Positions 26,112-34,679 of a stretch of 43,342 nt of DNA are shown here, one piece after another; position 1 is the stretch's first letter, and the number at the start of each line of letters is the position of its first letter. The stretch lies in the NCBI RefSeq assembly GCF_002154695.1, contig NZ_MTAV01000202.1:1-43342 (forward strand), in the 5' to 3' direction. This DNA is from Nostoc sp. T09. GTDB lineage: Bacteria; Cyanobacteriota; Cyanobacteriia; Cyanobacteriales; Nostocaceae. Under the pieces are notes generated by a model, which worked only from the letters and a program-made list of their open reading frames with translations, searched no databases and was not told where the DNA came from. The translations under genes were made by a program, and so were the position numbers.

Positions 26112-27866
26112 TCAAAATGGCGTCTTTGCCCATATTTGCAGGGTTTCTCCCAAGTGCGGATGCAGGAAGCGAAGTTGCCTCGCGTGCAAATATAAGCGAC
26201 TGGCAACTGCACTATAACCATAAAGGCGATCGCCCAAAATAGCTACCCCTAGACCTTGCACATCAGCAGCATGAACTCTTAACTGATGAGTGCGTCCTGT
26301 TAGCGGTGTAAACTCAACACGAGTATAGTTTCCCTCTATGACTAGGACTTGAAAATGGGTGATGCTGGGTTTACCATAGCGGCAATCAACTTGCTGATAG
26401 GGGCGGTTATCGGGATTTCCCCAAAGTGGCAATTCAATTAGACCTTGATCGGCGGTTACAATCCCAGAAAGTAGGGCTTCATAAACTTTGTGAACTTGCT
26501 GTTGTTGAAATTGTAGACTCAGTTGGCGATAGGTTTGGCGATCGCGTGCCAACAGCAAAATTCCAGAAGTGTCTTGATCTAGCCGATGCACGGCATTGAG
26601 TGACATACCCTCCGGTAATAAATTCCGCAAACGACTAAGAACGCTGTCTTGGGTATCAAAATAACGACCGGGAACGGATAATAATCCTGGGGGTTTGTTA
26701 ATGGCAATCAACCATTTGTCTTCGTAAATAATCGATAGTGTTTCTGCTTTTTCTTGTTCAAAAAGCAATATGATATTCGTTGAATTGCTCATATTAAAAC
26801 TTGCGCTTTTGCTCCCCTCCTCGCTTGCGGGGAGGGGTTGGGGGTGGGGTTCTGCGTTGTGATTAATTAAATTAATTTCTGAGAACCCTGACAGCAAAAA
26901 CCCCATCAATGGCTGACAGCGTTCTGCACAAGCACCGTAAAATCTTCCGGGAATTTTATCGGCGGTGGCAGATCCCCACCAAAACTCTGCCATTGCTAAT
27001 GGTTTTAAATGATGTGTTGCCGCATATTGCAACAGTTTGGGGGCGCAACAGTCACCTGTGCCTGTGGGTAAGCCTTTTGGCATCAATTGTTGTAGCGATC
27101 GCGATTTTCCGAAAAAATTGATCAGGGTGTAAGCCGCGTGCATCTGCGCTTGCAGTTGGCGAGAAAGTTGTTTACGTTGTTGTTTCAGTTCCTGCATCCG
27201 CCTATCTGCTGCTGCAATTACTTGCTTAAGCGGCTGCAACACTTCATTTTGTTGGCGTTTAAGTTGGCGTTGTTCGATTCCCTGCTGGCGGCTTGCTTCA
27301 TCAAGTTGTTCAAGAGCAATAGTAAGTGCTTCACCTGTGAGTATCGTGCAGATTTGCTGACGTTTTTCTTGACGTTGATGTTTGCAATTACGATGGCGAT
27401 CGCGCGTTGCTTGCAATTGCTGTTCAAATTCACGAGATAGAGTTTCGTATTGTTGTCTTTGGGGAAGTTTGTTCAAGGTAATTAATTCTTGCTTGATAGC
27501 TTCCAATTCCGCCAAAGTTCTAGCTTCGTCTAAAGCAACTTCCTCTCGTCCCGGAATGGGCGGAACCCAACCCTCAACTACATTGCAACCATTCAACAAA
27601 CCGGAGAAAGCTTTGATAACTCGCTGTTCACCAGTAGGTAGTTCAACTAGCAATACTCCATACATCTTGCCTTCTTGAGAATAAAGCTCATCGCTGGCAA
27701 GTTTTTGCATTAAACTTTGAGCGATCGCTTCTACTACAGGAGTGCGTGGTAGTCTCAGCAAATTACCGCTTTGAGGACAATACCCTTCATAGTAATAGTT
27801 CGGGGCTGTGTTGTTGAGTGTACAATTCCAGTCAAGAAAATCTGAAAGCGGATGAAGAACATCCAT
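26112..27866 (-). CDS. RluA-family pseudouridine synthase with large N-terminal domain
   Basis: 584-residue RNA pseudouridine synthase. The catalytic domain (about 370-584) has INKPPGLLSVPGR, the motif HRLDQDTSGILLLARD with catalytic D430, and FTPLTGRTHQLRVHAA. The first 330 residues are unusual: an N-terminal part (LLRLPRTPVVEAIAQSLMQK), a long Gln/Arg-rich coiled coil (about 125-245) and LPTGTGDCCAPKLLQYAATH. Long forms of this kind occur in other bacteria. Substrate RNA is unknown. A repeat-like, in-frame insertion lies in the linker (26812-26854). It heads the downstream end of a minus-strand run with Uma2 and the methyltransferase. Confidence 0.88.
   Translation of the reverse strand: MDVLHPLSDFLDWNCTLNNTAPNYYYEGYCPQSGNLLRLPRTPVVEAIAQSLMQKLASDELYSQEGKMYGVLLVELPTGEQRVIKAFSGLLNGCNVVEGWVPPIPGREEVALDEARTLAELEAIKQELITLNKLPQRQQYETLSREFEQQLQATRDRHRNCKHQRQEKRQQICTILTGEALTIALEQLDEASRQQGIEQRQLKRQQNEVLQPLKQVIAAADRRMQELKQQRKQLSRQLQAQMHAAYTLINFFGKSRSLQQLMPKGLPTGTGDCCAPKLLQYAATHHLKPLAMAEFWWGSATADKIPGRFYGACAERCQPLMGFLLSGFSEINLINHNAEPHPQPLPASEEGSKSASFNMSNSTNIILLFEQEKAETLSIIYEDKWLIAINKPPGLLSVPGRYFDTQDSVLSRLRNLLPEGMSLNAVHRLDQDTSGILLLARDRQTYRQLSLQFQQQQVHKVYEALLSGIVTADQGLIELPLWGNPDNRPYQQVDCRYGKPSITHFQVLVIEGNYTRVEFTPLTGRTHQLRVHAADVQGLGVAILGDRLYGYSAVASRLYLHARQLRFLHPHLGETLQIWAKTPF
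26812..26854 (-). repeat. REP-like G-rich element inserted in frame in the pseudouridine synthase linker
   Basis: CCCCTCC (26814-26820) and GGAGGGG (26831-26837) flank a short loop, followed by a G-rich tail (GGGGGTGGGG). Read on the minus strand it encodes AEPHPQPLPASEEG in the linker before the catalytic domain. Such palindromic G-rich elements are dispersed between cyanobacterial genes; here one is translated. Confidence 0.6.
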
Positions 27867-27936
27867 AAAATATCTGGTGAAAAATTTAGCTACTTACACA
27901 TATTCATTACCTTAATCTCAAAACGGAATGTGAGAT

Positions 27937-28488
27937 TTAAGTACTGACAATCAAATTTACTGCAACAGCTATATCTGGAAATGATATTGGATACATAGTT
28001 CCGTCTGTGAGTGTAGATTTAGAAGCGTACTCACCATCTTGCGGCTCTCGAAATACTACAAGCTGCCTTTTTTTGAGGTTCACCACCCAGTATTCAGGGA
28101 TTTCAGCTTCAGCATAGATTTTAGTTTTAATCTCAAAATCTTTGTCTAAGCTGGAATCGGAGTATTCAATCAACCAGAAAATATTTTCAGGATAAGGATG
28201 ATGATTTAAGTATTCACGCCCCAAGCGTTGCACAATGGCAATATCTGGTTCTGGTTCAGAGTTATTAGAAAGTGTAATCGGTTTTGCTGGACGAATTGTA
28301 GCTCGTTCGCCCAATAAGCGAGTAAGATATTCCCCTGCTTCACTACTAAAATAGGCGTGGGGTTCGCCTTCGGGTGACATCTCTACAATCTCTCCCTTCA
28401 ATAGTTCCACACGCCGATCATCCAAGATCCCGGCTGCAATCATGCGGTGGTAATCATCTATTGTCCACTTAGCTGTAGTTACAACCAT
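27937..28488 (-). CDS. Uma2 family PD-(D/E)XK nuclease-like protein (3 of 4)
   Basis: 183-residue Uma2 protein of the compact type. The core shows MIAAGILDDRRVELLKGEIV, SEPEPDIAIVQRLG with the first acidic residue, IFWLIEYSDSSLDKDFEIKT with the Glu-x-Lys half, and YAEAEIPEYWVVNL. It lies 42 bp downstream of the methyltransferase and 70 bp upstream of the pseudouridine synthase, so it may share their transcript. Function is unknown. Confidence 0.85.
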   Translation of the reverse strand: MVVTTAKWTIDDYHRMIAAGILDDRRVELLKGEIVEMSPEGEPHAYFSSEAGEYLTRLLGERATIRPAKPITLSNNSEPEPDIAIVQRLGREYLNHHPYPENIFWLIEYSDSSLDKDFEIKTKIYAEAEIPEYWVVNLKKRQLVVFREPQDGEYASKSTLTDGTMYPISFPDIAVAVNLIVST

Positions 28489-28530
28489 CGCGATCGCTTT
28501 TTTATCGCTCTCATCATTTCACATCCTAAC

Positions 28531-29178
28531 TCAAACATTAATTGAGTTAGGTTTTACGCCAATTAACAGTGCAAGTTCTAGCCACTTCCAATAACAATCT
28601 ACATCAATGAAGCCAATATTTCGCAGCCAACTCAGCTGTGTTTCTACGTCTAAAAGTTTATTGGATGGGTCGTCATTTTCTGGTGCAATACCGAGTTTTT
28701 GTAAAAAATGCTCGTGCAATGCTGGTGTGGGTGAGGCAACATGCTCTAAATTGCAAAAAATACCACCTGGTTCCAATATTTGAAAAATTTCTGTGTATAG
28801 GGAAAGTTTGCGATCGTGGGTGAGGTGGTGAATAGCAAAGCTGGAAACTACTGCGTCAAAAAAACCTAATTCTAGCAGAGGTTGATCTAAGTTGTGAGCA
28901 ATTACTTGCACTGTCGTATCACCAGCAAACCGCGTTTTTACCGCCTCTAACATAGTTGCAGAAAAATCAATGGCTATGCTTTGCACTTGGGGACGGTCAA
29001 GCTTGAGTAGTGCTAGTAAACGACCATCACCAGTACCTAAATCCAGAATGCGCTTTACAGTCTTTGGGACTTGTTCTAGTAAGACTGCTTCACCTTCAGT
29101 ACGGTGGGGTATAGAGTCTGCCTGAGCTAGATATTTCAAGGCATGGTCAGCAGAAGTCCAGAGGTTAATTTGATTCAT
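28531..29178 (-). CDS. Class I SAM-dependent methyltransferase
   Basis: 215-residue Rossmann-fold methyltransferase. Motif I is ILDLGTGDGRLLALLKL (about 44-60), with SIAIDFSATML as the acidic motif II loop. The later FFDAVVSSFAIHHLTHDRK and LEPGGIFCNLEHV match motifs of the Methyltransf_11/25 group. The substrate is unknown; small molecules or quinone-like acceptors are typical. It is the first of three minus-strand genes with the Uma2 protein and the RluA-type synthase. Confidence 0.85.
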   Translation of the reverse strand: MNQINLWTSADHALKYLAQADSIPHRTEGEAVLLEQVPKTVKRILDLGTGDGRLLALLKLDRPQVQSIAIDFSATMLEAVKTRFAGDTTVQVIAHNLDQPLLELGFFDAVVSSFAIHHLTHDRKLSLYTEIFQILEPGGIFCNLEHVASPTPALHEHFLQKLGIAPENDDPSNKLLDVETQLSWLRNIGFIDVDCYWKWLELALLIGVKPNSINV

Positions 29179-29534
29179 CCAAGAACAGTTCTTGCAGCAA
29201 TTGTACTTTTCTAGCTTGACAGGAAACGTAATTTTAGAACATCACCCAACAAGGCTAAATGACTAATTCATTCCCACCACTAACTTGAGTTTTGCGTTAA
29301 GCGTAGGCGCTTCGCGTCTTGTCGCCAGACATCGCTGCCTAGTTTCTTTTTATGTGCAAGTAAACCTCAAGTGTAAAGACTTATAAAATATTTAGTTATT
29401 TACTAGATAGTAAATATTCAATTAAATATTAAATTTTGCATATATCAAATTGTTACAAGCATCGAATTCTTCACCTTTTAAACGGTAGGTAATGCTATTA
29501 TCGCGAACACAATTATTAATTAAATAGGATAAAT
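29179..29534. other. 356-bp divergent intergenic region with repeat-like sequence
   Basis: Gap between the methyltransferase and the beta-barrel gene, probably with both promoters. Around 29296-29337, GCGTAGGCGCTTCGCGTCTTG resembles a dispersed cyanobacterial GC-rich repeat in otherwise AT-rich DNA. TATTAT at 29496-29501 is a possible -10 box for the plus-strand pair, without a good -35. Confidence 0.4.
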
Positions 29535-30548
29535 ATGGTTTACTTTTTAGGAGAATATCCCATTATCCAAACGGATAGTACTAATTTCTCTAATGGAATT
29601 ATTTATGCAGATGAATTTGTTACTGATGAGTCTTCAGGCTCAAAGGATTTAAAAGCATTTAATACTACAGAACAACTTAGTAGAGAGTCTGTAAATCCTA
29701 CAATTTCTCCTCCCACAATGATAGAGATATCGCCTTTTTCCGTAGCTCAGGATACTGGAATCACAAGCGATCAAACATCAAAGCCAGTTGGACAACAACC
29801 TTTACAAATAGAACCAGCCTACCCAGAACAAAAGCCGTTTCAACCACAAAGAATACCCGCAGTCTTTAGGAAAAAGCGGTCGAGTTCGGTTCCATCTCCT
29901 GGTATTACTATCCAAACGCCATCTGGTTATGGTAAATCTTGGGGCAGTGCTTCTGTAGGCTTGGGGCTACAATCTCGAACTCGCTTTACTGACACAGCCG
30001 ATGGAGTGATCGGGTTTGGTATTGGTTTAGGTGATGCTCAAAAGTCAGTTGGTTTAGATGTAAGTTTAGGCATTGTGGATCTAGATAATCTCCAGGATGG
30101 TACGCTAAGCTTTAAACTACATCGCAGACTTCCAGATGATTTTGCTGTAGCTTTCGGTGTGAAGAATTTTGTGACTTTTGGTGAGACTGACGGTGGTACA
30201 AGTGCTTACGGTGTAGTTACAAAAATGTTTCGCCTACAAGATAGTGATAGCAAATCTTTTAGTCGCCTTTACGTTTCTGCTGGTATCGGTGGCGGTCAGT
30301 TTCGTTCAGAATCAGATATTAGAAATAAAGTTGATTCTATCGGTGTTTTTGGTAGTTTAGCTTTACGAGTCGCTCAACCAGTGAATGCGATCGCAGAATG
30401 GACTGGACAAGATTTAACTCTAGGATTATCTATCACACCATTTAAGAAAACTCCTTTAGTCATCACGCCAGCTGTTACTGATATTACTGGCAATGCGGGT
30501 GATGGTAGCCGCTTTATCTTTGGTATTGGTTATGGCATTTCTTTTTAA
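29535..30548 (+). CDS. Beta-barrel-like hypothetical protein, partner of the CHAT gene
   Basis: 337-residue protein, family not recognised. The first 110 residues are low-complexity (Thr/Ser/Pro/Gln). The rest alternates polar and hydrophobic residues in Gly-rich strands (SWGSASVGLGLQSRTRF, VIGFGIGLGDAQKSVGLDVS, LYVSAGIGGGQFRSE) and ends FIFGIGYGISF. A terminal Phe is the usual signature of outer-membrane barrel proteins. No standard signal peptide is visible at the N-terminus (MVYFLGEYPIIQTDS), which is odd for such a protein. The start has AGGA about 7 nt upstream. It lies 33 bp before the CHAT gene, in the same direction. Confidence 0.7.
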   Translation: MVYFLGEYPIIQTDSTNFSNGIIYADEFVTDESSGSKDLKAFNTTEQLSRESVNPTISPPTMIEISPFSVAQDTGITSDQTSKPVGQQPLQIEPAYPEQKPFQPQRIPAVFRKKRSSSVPSPGITIQTPSGYGKSWGSASVGLGLQSRTRFTDTADGVIGFGIGLGDAQKSVGLDVSLGIVDLDNLQDGTLSFKLHRRLPDDFAVAFGVKNFVTFGETDGGTSAYGVVTKMFRLQDSDSKSFSRLYVSAGIGGGQFRSESDIRNKVDSIGVFGSLALRVAQPVNAIAEWTGQDLTLGLSITPFKKTPLVITPAVTDITGNAGDGSRFIFGIGYGISF

Positions 30549-30581
30549 TTTATATCTATCTCAACATGGGGAATCTATTTT

Positions 30582-32123
30582 ATGAAATTACCTCGTTCAT
30601 TTTTGGTAATTGTATTATCAGTGGCTTTGGTTTTAATTTTTTTTAAATCTGTTTATGCGCAATCAGCAAATCAATCAGATAATGGTGGTTCTGATCCTCA
30701 AGAAATTGTAAATCCTTCGGATGTAACTGGTCCCGATCCGCAAGAGGGTGTAACAAATAATGATAATACTACAGGGGGCACTAACGTTGAAATAGATCGT
30801 ACTGCATTTGATAAGAGTTTTGAATCAGCACCAGTTGAGCAAGCTGTTGAGCAATTTGAAGAGTTACAAGCAGTAGAAATTGGGGAAAGATTTGGTACAT
30901 CCTTCTTTGGAGAAATTGCTTCAACTTCAGATATTGCCCAAACTTTAAAAAATCTTTGTCAGCAAACTGGGCAAAATGCTGCTCTTCTTTATGTAGCTTC
31001 TTTAAAAGACAAACTGAACCTCATTCTCATCCTTCCTAGTGGAGCGCAACAAAGCCCTTCTAGCAATTCTAAATGTCTCAACAGTGCATCGGATAACATT
31101 CAACCTATACGCAAAGATATCCTAGAAGCAAAACACAGCACTGTCCAAAAAGTTGCCCAAGAATTTCGCTCGAAAATTACTAATTACAGAAATGAGAAAA
31201 ATAATTATCTTGTGGCTTCTCAAAAACTTTATCAATGGATAGTTACTCCTTTTGAACCTGCTTTACAAGCTAACAAAATCAACACTTTAATTTTCTCAAT
31301 GGATAGCGGTTTGCGATCTATTCCTATTGCTGCTTTACATGATGGCAAACAGTTCATCATTGAAAAATATGGTGTTGCACTTATACCTAGTTTCAGCCTC
31401 ACAGATACTCGTTATGCCCCGATTGCTAAATCTGAAGTCTTGGCAATGGGAGTCTCAGAAAGTACAGAAGACCAAGTACCGTTACCATTTGCAGGTGTAG
31501 AAGTAAATACGTTAACTAGCAAAATTTGGCCAGGTCAGGCTCAGGCATTGTTGAACAAAGCATCTACAATAGAAAATCTCAAATCTGTCAGCAGCAAACA
31601 ACGTTTTGGAATTATTCATCTAGCAACTCATGGACAATTTAATCCTGGAGAACTGACTAAGTCTTATATTCAGCTATGGAATGAAAAAATTCGTTTAAAT
31701 CAGCTAAGAACTTTATCTCAGGAATTAAAATGGAGTGCCAATCCTAAAGTAGAAATGTTAGTTTTGAGTGCTTGTACAACTGCTTTAGGTAACAACGAGG
31801 CAGAATTAGGATTTGCTGGTTTAGCTGTGCAAGCAGGGGTAAAAACAGCACTTGGTAGCCTCTGGTATGTCAGCGATGAAGGCTCTTTAGCACTAATGAC
31901 TAAATTTTATAATGACTTAAAGACTACTTCCTTGCGATCGCTGGCACTTAGACAGGCTCAATTAGGAATGCTCAAAGGAGAAGTTCGGATACAAAATGGC
32001 AATTTACGCCTTTCGGAAAACAATCTTGTGCCGCTACCTCCAGAATTAGATGTAGCAGAAAATATAAATCTATCTCATCCTTATTTTTGGTCGGCCTTTA
32101 CTGTAATTGGTAACTGGAACTAG
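30582..32123 (+). CDS. Secreted CHAT domain (caspase-like) protein
   Basis: 513-residue protein. Residues 1-26 are a clear signal peptide (LVIVLSVALVLIFFKSVYAQ), so it should act outside the cytoplasm. Residues 27-66 are an acidic Asn/Asp/Gly linker with repeated DPQE. The C-terminal half is a CHAT domain: DSGLRSIPIAALHDG (241-255), the His motif IIHLATHGQF with H350, the Cys motif VLSACTTALG with C398, and LGSLWYVSDEGSLALM. The His-Cys dyad of clan CD peptidases is intact. It lacks the TPR array found in many CHAT proteins. The substrate is unknown; proteolysis is inferred from the motif. Confidence 0.85.
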   Translation: MKLPRSFLVIVLSVALVLIFFKSVYAQSANQSDNGGSDPQEIVNPSDVTGPDPQEGVTNNDNTTGGTNVEIDRTAFDKSFESAPVEQAVEQFEELQAVEIGERFGTSFFGEIASTSDIAQTLKNLCQQTGQNAALLYVASLKDKLNLILILPSGAQQSPSSNSKCLNSASDNIQPIRKDILEAKHSTVQKVAQEFRSKITNYRNEKNNYLVASQKLYQWIVTPFEPALQANKINTLIFSMDSGLRSIPIAALHDGKQFIIEKYGVALIPSFSLTDTRYAPIAKSEVLAMGVSESTEDQVPLPFAGVEVNTLTSKIWPGQAQALLNKASTIENLKSVSSKQRFGIIHLATHGQFNPGELTKSYIQLWNEKIRLNQLRTLSQELKWSANPKVEMLVLSACTTALGNNEAELGFAGLAVQAGVKTALGSLWYVSDEGSLALMTKFYNDLKTTSLRSLALRQAQLGMLKGEVRIQNGNLRLSENNLVPLPPELDVAENINLSHPYFWSAFTVIGNWN

Positions 32124-32155
32124 CTGCATAGATTAGACCTGCCTTGAAAATAAAA

Positions 32156-32183
32156 CTCTTGCAAAAATATATTTTTGCAAGAG
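32156..32183 (+). terminator. Perfect palindrome, probable terminator of the beta-barrel/CHAT unit
   Basis: A fully self-complementary 28-bp sequence begins CTCTTGCAAAAAT and ends with its complement, 33 bp after the CHAT stop codon. As RNA it forms a long stem with little or no loop. No U-tract follows (G-rich DNA comes next), so it may stabilise 3' ends rather than terminate. Confidence 0.5.
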
Positions 32184-32253
32184 GGGGGAAAGGGAAAAGG
32201 TTAAAGGGAAAGGGTTTTGAGTTCCTTTCCCCTTTTCCCCTTTCCCTTTTACC

Positions 32254-32270
32254 GACTTCTGCAAGAAGTC
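32254..32270 (+). repeat. Short hairpin GACTTCT/AGAAGTC
   Basis: GACTTCT and AGAAGTC flank the loop GCA with perfect arms. It shares the GACTT/AAGTC core with the hairpin 33 bp downstream, as expected of one dispersed repeat family. Confidence 0.5.
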
Positions 32271-32302
32271 TATTGTCTAGGAACTTTGAACTGTAACGAT
32301 CA

Positions 32303-32333
32303 GATTCCCGACTCTTTCAAAAAGTCGGGAATC
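32303..32333 (+). repeat. Hairpin GATTCCCGACT/AGTCGGGAATC
   Basis: Eleven-nucleotide arms are perfect complements around a 9-nt loop. The sequence resembles a GATTCCCGACTT repeat often seen between cyanobacterial genes. It lies between the CHAT gene and the aroH 3' end, where transcription converges. Confidence 0.55.
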
Positions 32334-32592
32334 TTGCAGTACCTCATAAAAGAATAAAAGCTTTGGTTGATGAATTCAAAACTTCTTTTGTTATTTAAAT
32401 CAGTCGTTTTAAATTAAAGCTGTTTTAAAAGTGCTGAGTGGTAAATTATGAAATGGAATTGAAGATAATTAAAAATCTTTGTCTTTCCATGTATCACTAA
32501 CTACTATCTTCAGTCTTTTATCTTTTTATTTCTAATTTCAGTCCCTGGGTTTTTAGCGTAGATTATTTTATCGACTAATTTACGCACATATT

Positions 32593-33006
32593 TTAGACTT
32601 TTGACTCTACTACTTGCGGCGATCCTGGTAAAGGCTGGGGTAAACTCCAGTCAGGACGCAGGTTGGCAGCATTACGTAAATATGTATGGTAAATTGGTGC
32701 GGAGGTTGGCAGGTAGACGTGGATTAAGAAGCGGATACAGCGCTGTAAACTACCCTCTACATGCATTTGCTGCACATCTAACATTGCTACACCATCCCAA
32801 GCAGGACGAGTTCTGGCGATCGCAGCTGGAAAAATAGCATCCAAATCCCGTGTTACCGAGAATGTAACACTAATAATATCCTTTGGCTGGAGATGATTCC
32901 GTTTTTCCAGTTCATCTAGTAGTTCTGTTACCGCTTCTCGAATCGCCTCAGTTGTGTTTTCTGAAACGGTTGTTGCTCCACGAATAGCCCGCATTTGCCA
33001 CTCCAC
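32593..33006 (-). CDS. aroH: Chorismate mutase, AroH class
   Basis: 137-residue monofunctional chorismate mutase that converts chorismate to prephenate for Phe/Tyr synthesis, in the cytosol. The AroH signature MRAIRGATTVSENT is at the start, with ITEAIREAV-type helix, VTFSVTRDLDAIFPAAIARTR and the C-terminal IHVYLPTS. Start: an earlier TTG sits on top of the Shine-Dalgarno. AAGGAGG is placed 8 nt before the GTG at 33006, giving MEWQMRAIRG, which also fits the family. It lies 85 bp downstream of sppA on the same strand, probably as one operon. Confidence 0.92.
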   Translation of the reverse strand: MEWQMRAIRGATTVSENTTEAIREAVTELLDELEKRNHLQPKDIISVTFSVTRDLDAIFPAAIARTRPAWDGVAMLDVQQMHVEGSLQRCIRFLIHVYLPTSAPIYHTYLRNAANLRPDWSLPQPLPGSPQVVESKV

Positions 33007-33091
33007 GCCCAATCCTCCTTAAATTAGCTCAACTGTGATTTCTCACTTTCTAGTTTTTACCACTGTTGATTTACCTCTGACTATTGATTAT

Positions 33092-33913
33092 TTATGGTCG
33101 ATATAACCACAGGGGTAATCCACTGGTAGACATTTCAAATTCCAGCCAGTCAATACCAGCCCCAATTCCTGATGAAACCTGACGATTTCCTGGTAAAAAT
33201 CGACTTAACAAGGGTTTACGTTCTTCTAGGGTGAAGCATGGTGTTTTTTCAGGATCGAGTCCGGCTAGTTCTGCTGTCCAGCGCCGCGCATCTTCTTCTG
33301 TTCCCAGACGATCTATCACTCCTAACTCTAAGGCTTGCTGACCAGTAAAAATTCGACCATCTGCAAAACTTTTCACAGTATCTACCGCTAAAGAACGGGC
33401 TTCAGCAACTGTTTGCACAAACTGCTGATAACTTATGTCAATCAACTCTTGCAGAATGTTTTGTTCTGGTTCCGTCAGTTCTCGGTCGAATGCCAAAATA
33501 TCTTTGTAAGGGCCAGATTTAATTACCTTAAAGGAAATTCCGATTTTATCCAGCAAACGTTCTAAGTTATTCCCCCGAAGAATTACACCAATACTGCCCG
33601 TAATTGTACCTGGGTTTGCCATGATGTGTTCAGCTCCCATGCCAATGTAGACACCTCCAGAAGCCGAAATATTGCCAAAGCTGGCAACAATTTTCATTTT
33701 ATCCCGTAGACGTTTCAGGGCGCTGTAAATTTCTTGAGAATCCCCCACTGTACCGCCAGGACTATCGATTCGTAGCAGTAATGCTGGAAACTTTTTTTCC
33801 TCTACTGTTTTTAGTGCTTCTAGCACACGTTTGCGAGTACCGGTGGATATTGCACCAGTAATTTCAATCCGAGCAATTTGTTTACTAAACCTGGGCTTAA
33901 AGGGCCAAACCAT
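33092..33913 (-). CDS. sppA: Signal peptide peptidase SppA (short form)
   Basis: 273-residue S49 serine protease that degrades signal peptides left in the membrane. The S49 core shows LLLRIDSPGGTVGDSQEIY (46-64), ASFGNISASGGVYIGMGA (77-94; the serine is S85 in SASGG) and GSIGVILRGNN. A conserved IKSGPYKDI segment (131-139) supplies the probable catalytic Lys (K137). It has about half the length of the E. coli enzyme, as in archaeal and Bacillus forms. There is no strong N-terminal membrane anchor, only a short basic start, which is notable. Confidence 0.9.
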   Translation of the reverse strand: MVWPFKPRFSKQIARIEITGAISTGTRKRVLEALKTVEEKKFPALLLRIDSPGGTVGDSQEIYSALKRLRDKMKIVASFGNISASGGVYIGMGAEHIMANPGTITGSIGVILRGNNLERLLDKIGISFKVIKSGPYKDILAFDRELTEPEQNILQELIDISYQQFVQTVAEARSLAVDTVKSFADGRIFTGQQALELGVIDRLGTEEDARRWTAELAGLDPEKTPCFTLEERKPLLSRFLPGNRQVSSGIGAGIDWLEFEMSTSGLPLWLYRP

Positions 33914-34382
33914 ATGCGCTCATAAAACCTCGTAATAAACTCAATATAAGATCTCAAGAGGTCAGACGACCTGCTTTGTCCACACAAAAAGTGTACAGGC
34001 CTGGCGCTAGGAAGAATTTTAAGGAAATTTTTATATTGATCTGGATGTTTATTTGCTCTTTTTAACCCAATTTAGGCTGAAGCAAGACTGTAGCTTTTTG
34101 AATATCTCAATTCTTACAGGCACTGATGGTGCTTTTGGCTGTAGCAATCTATATTTTACTAGCAGAGTAAATAATACTGCTGTGCAGAACCTAAAATTAT
34201 AAATACAAGAACCTAACCTCAGCAAGTTTAGGCCTGAGGACTGAGTAAGACGTAATTATTTTTAACCAATCTTAATTGATCTACTCAAATTTAATTGATC
34301 AAAATTCAGCAATGCCAATTCCTATATCTTAGTTAGAAATAGCAAGATCCTCTAATTTTGGAAGATAAATTTTTTAAGCTAC
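33914..34382. other. 469-bp intergenic region, no gene seen
   Basis: AT-rich gap upstream of sppA (minus strand) and downstream of the small membrane-protein gene. The sppA promoter must lie here. I found no coding frame, heptamer array or strong hairpin. Confidence 0.4.
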
Positions 34383-34679
34383 TCAGGAATCAATTCGCAA
34401 AATTTGACACCGATAATAAACGTAAATATCAAACAGCGCCCCAACAAAACTACAAGTCAAACTGATTACAACTAAGCCATGCAGGGGAGTACCACTACCA
34501 AAAGTAGCAAGAAAATGTATAATTTGAGTAGCGATCGCTTCAGTTATCCCATCTAAACCGGGAATGTGTCCGACCAGAGATAGGAGGAGCAAGAAGCCAC
34601 CGACTAAAAACATCGGCACAACAAAGCTGAAAATAATCGTGAGCAGCAGAGAACGGAGAAAGTTGGTGAAAATAGTCAT
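34383..34679 (-). CDS. Small membrane protein (98 aa)
   Basis: 98-residue protein with two or three hydrophobic segments: FLRSLLLTIIFSFVVPMFLV, LLLLSLVGHIPGLDG and LVVISLTCSFVGALFDIYVY. The C-terminus is a short basic tail (RCQILRIDS). I do not recognise the family, but its composition is ordinary for a conserved cyanobacterial membrane protein. It is isolated, with a 423-bp gap before the divergent MlaE gene. Confidence 0.65.
   Translation of the reverse strand: MTIFTNFLRSLLLTIIFSFVVPMFLVGGFLLLLSLVGHIPGLDGITEAIATQIIHFLATFGSGTPLHGLVVISLTCSFVGALFDIYVYYRCQILRIDS

Larger units (their letters stand above)
32124..32592. repeat. 469-bp repeat-rich intergenic region after the CHAT gene
   Basis: Contains, in order, a perfect 28-bp palindrome (32156-32183), a purine-rich run (GGGAAAGGGAAAAGG type) facing a pyrimidine-rich run (about 32182-32250), a 7-bp hairpin (32254-32270) and an 11-bp hairpin (32303-32333). 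The rest is AT-rich and holds no coding frame I would support. Confidence 0.6.

Noticed and set aside
27138-27440. Plus-strand frame rich in Leu, Phe and Cys
   Set aside because: It is the antisense of the Gln/Arg-rich coiled coil of the RluA-type gene. Antisense of such a region gives long, Leu-rich frames by composition.
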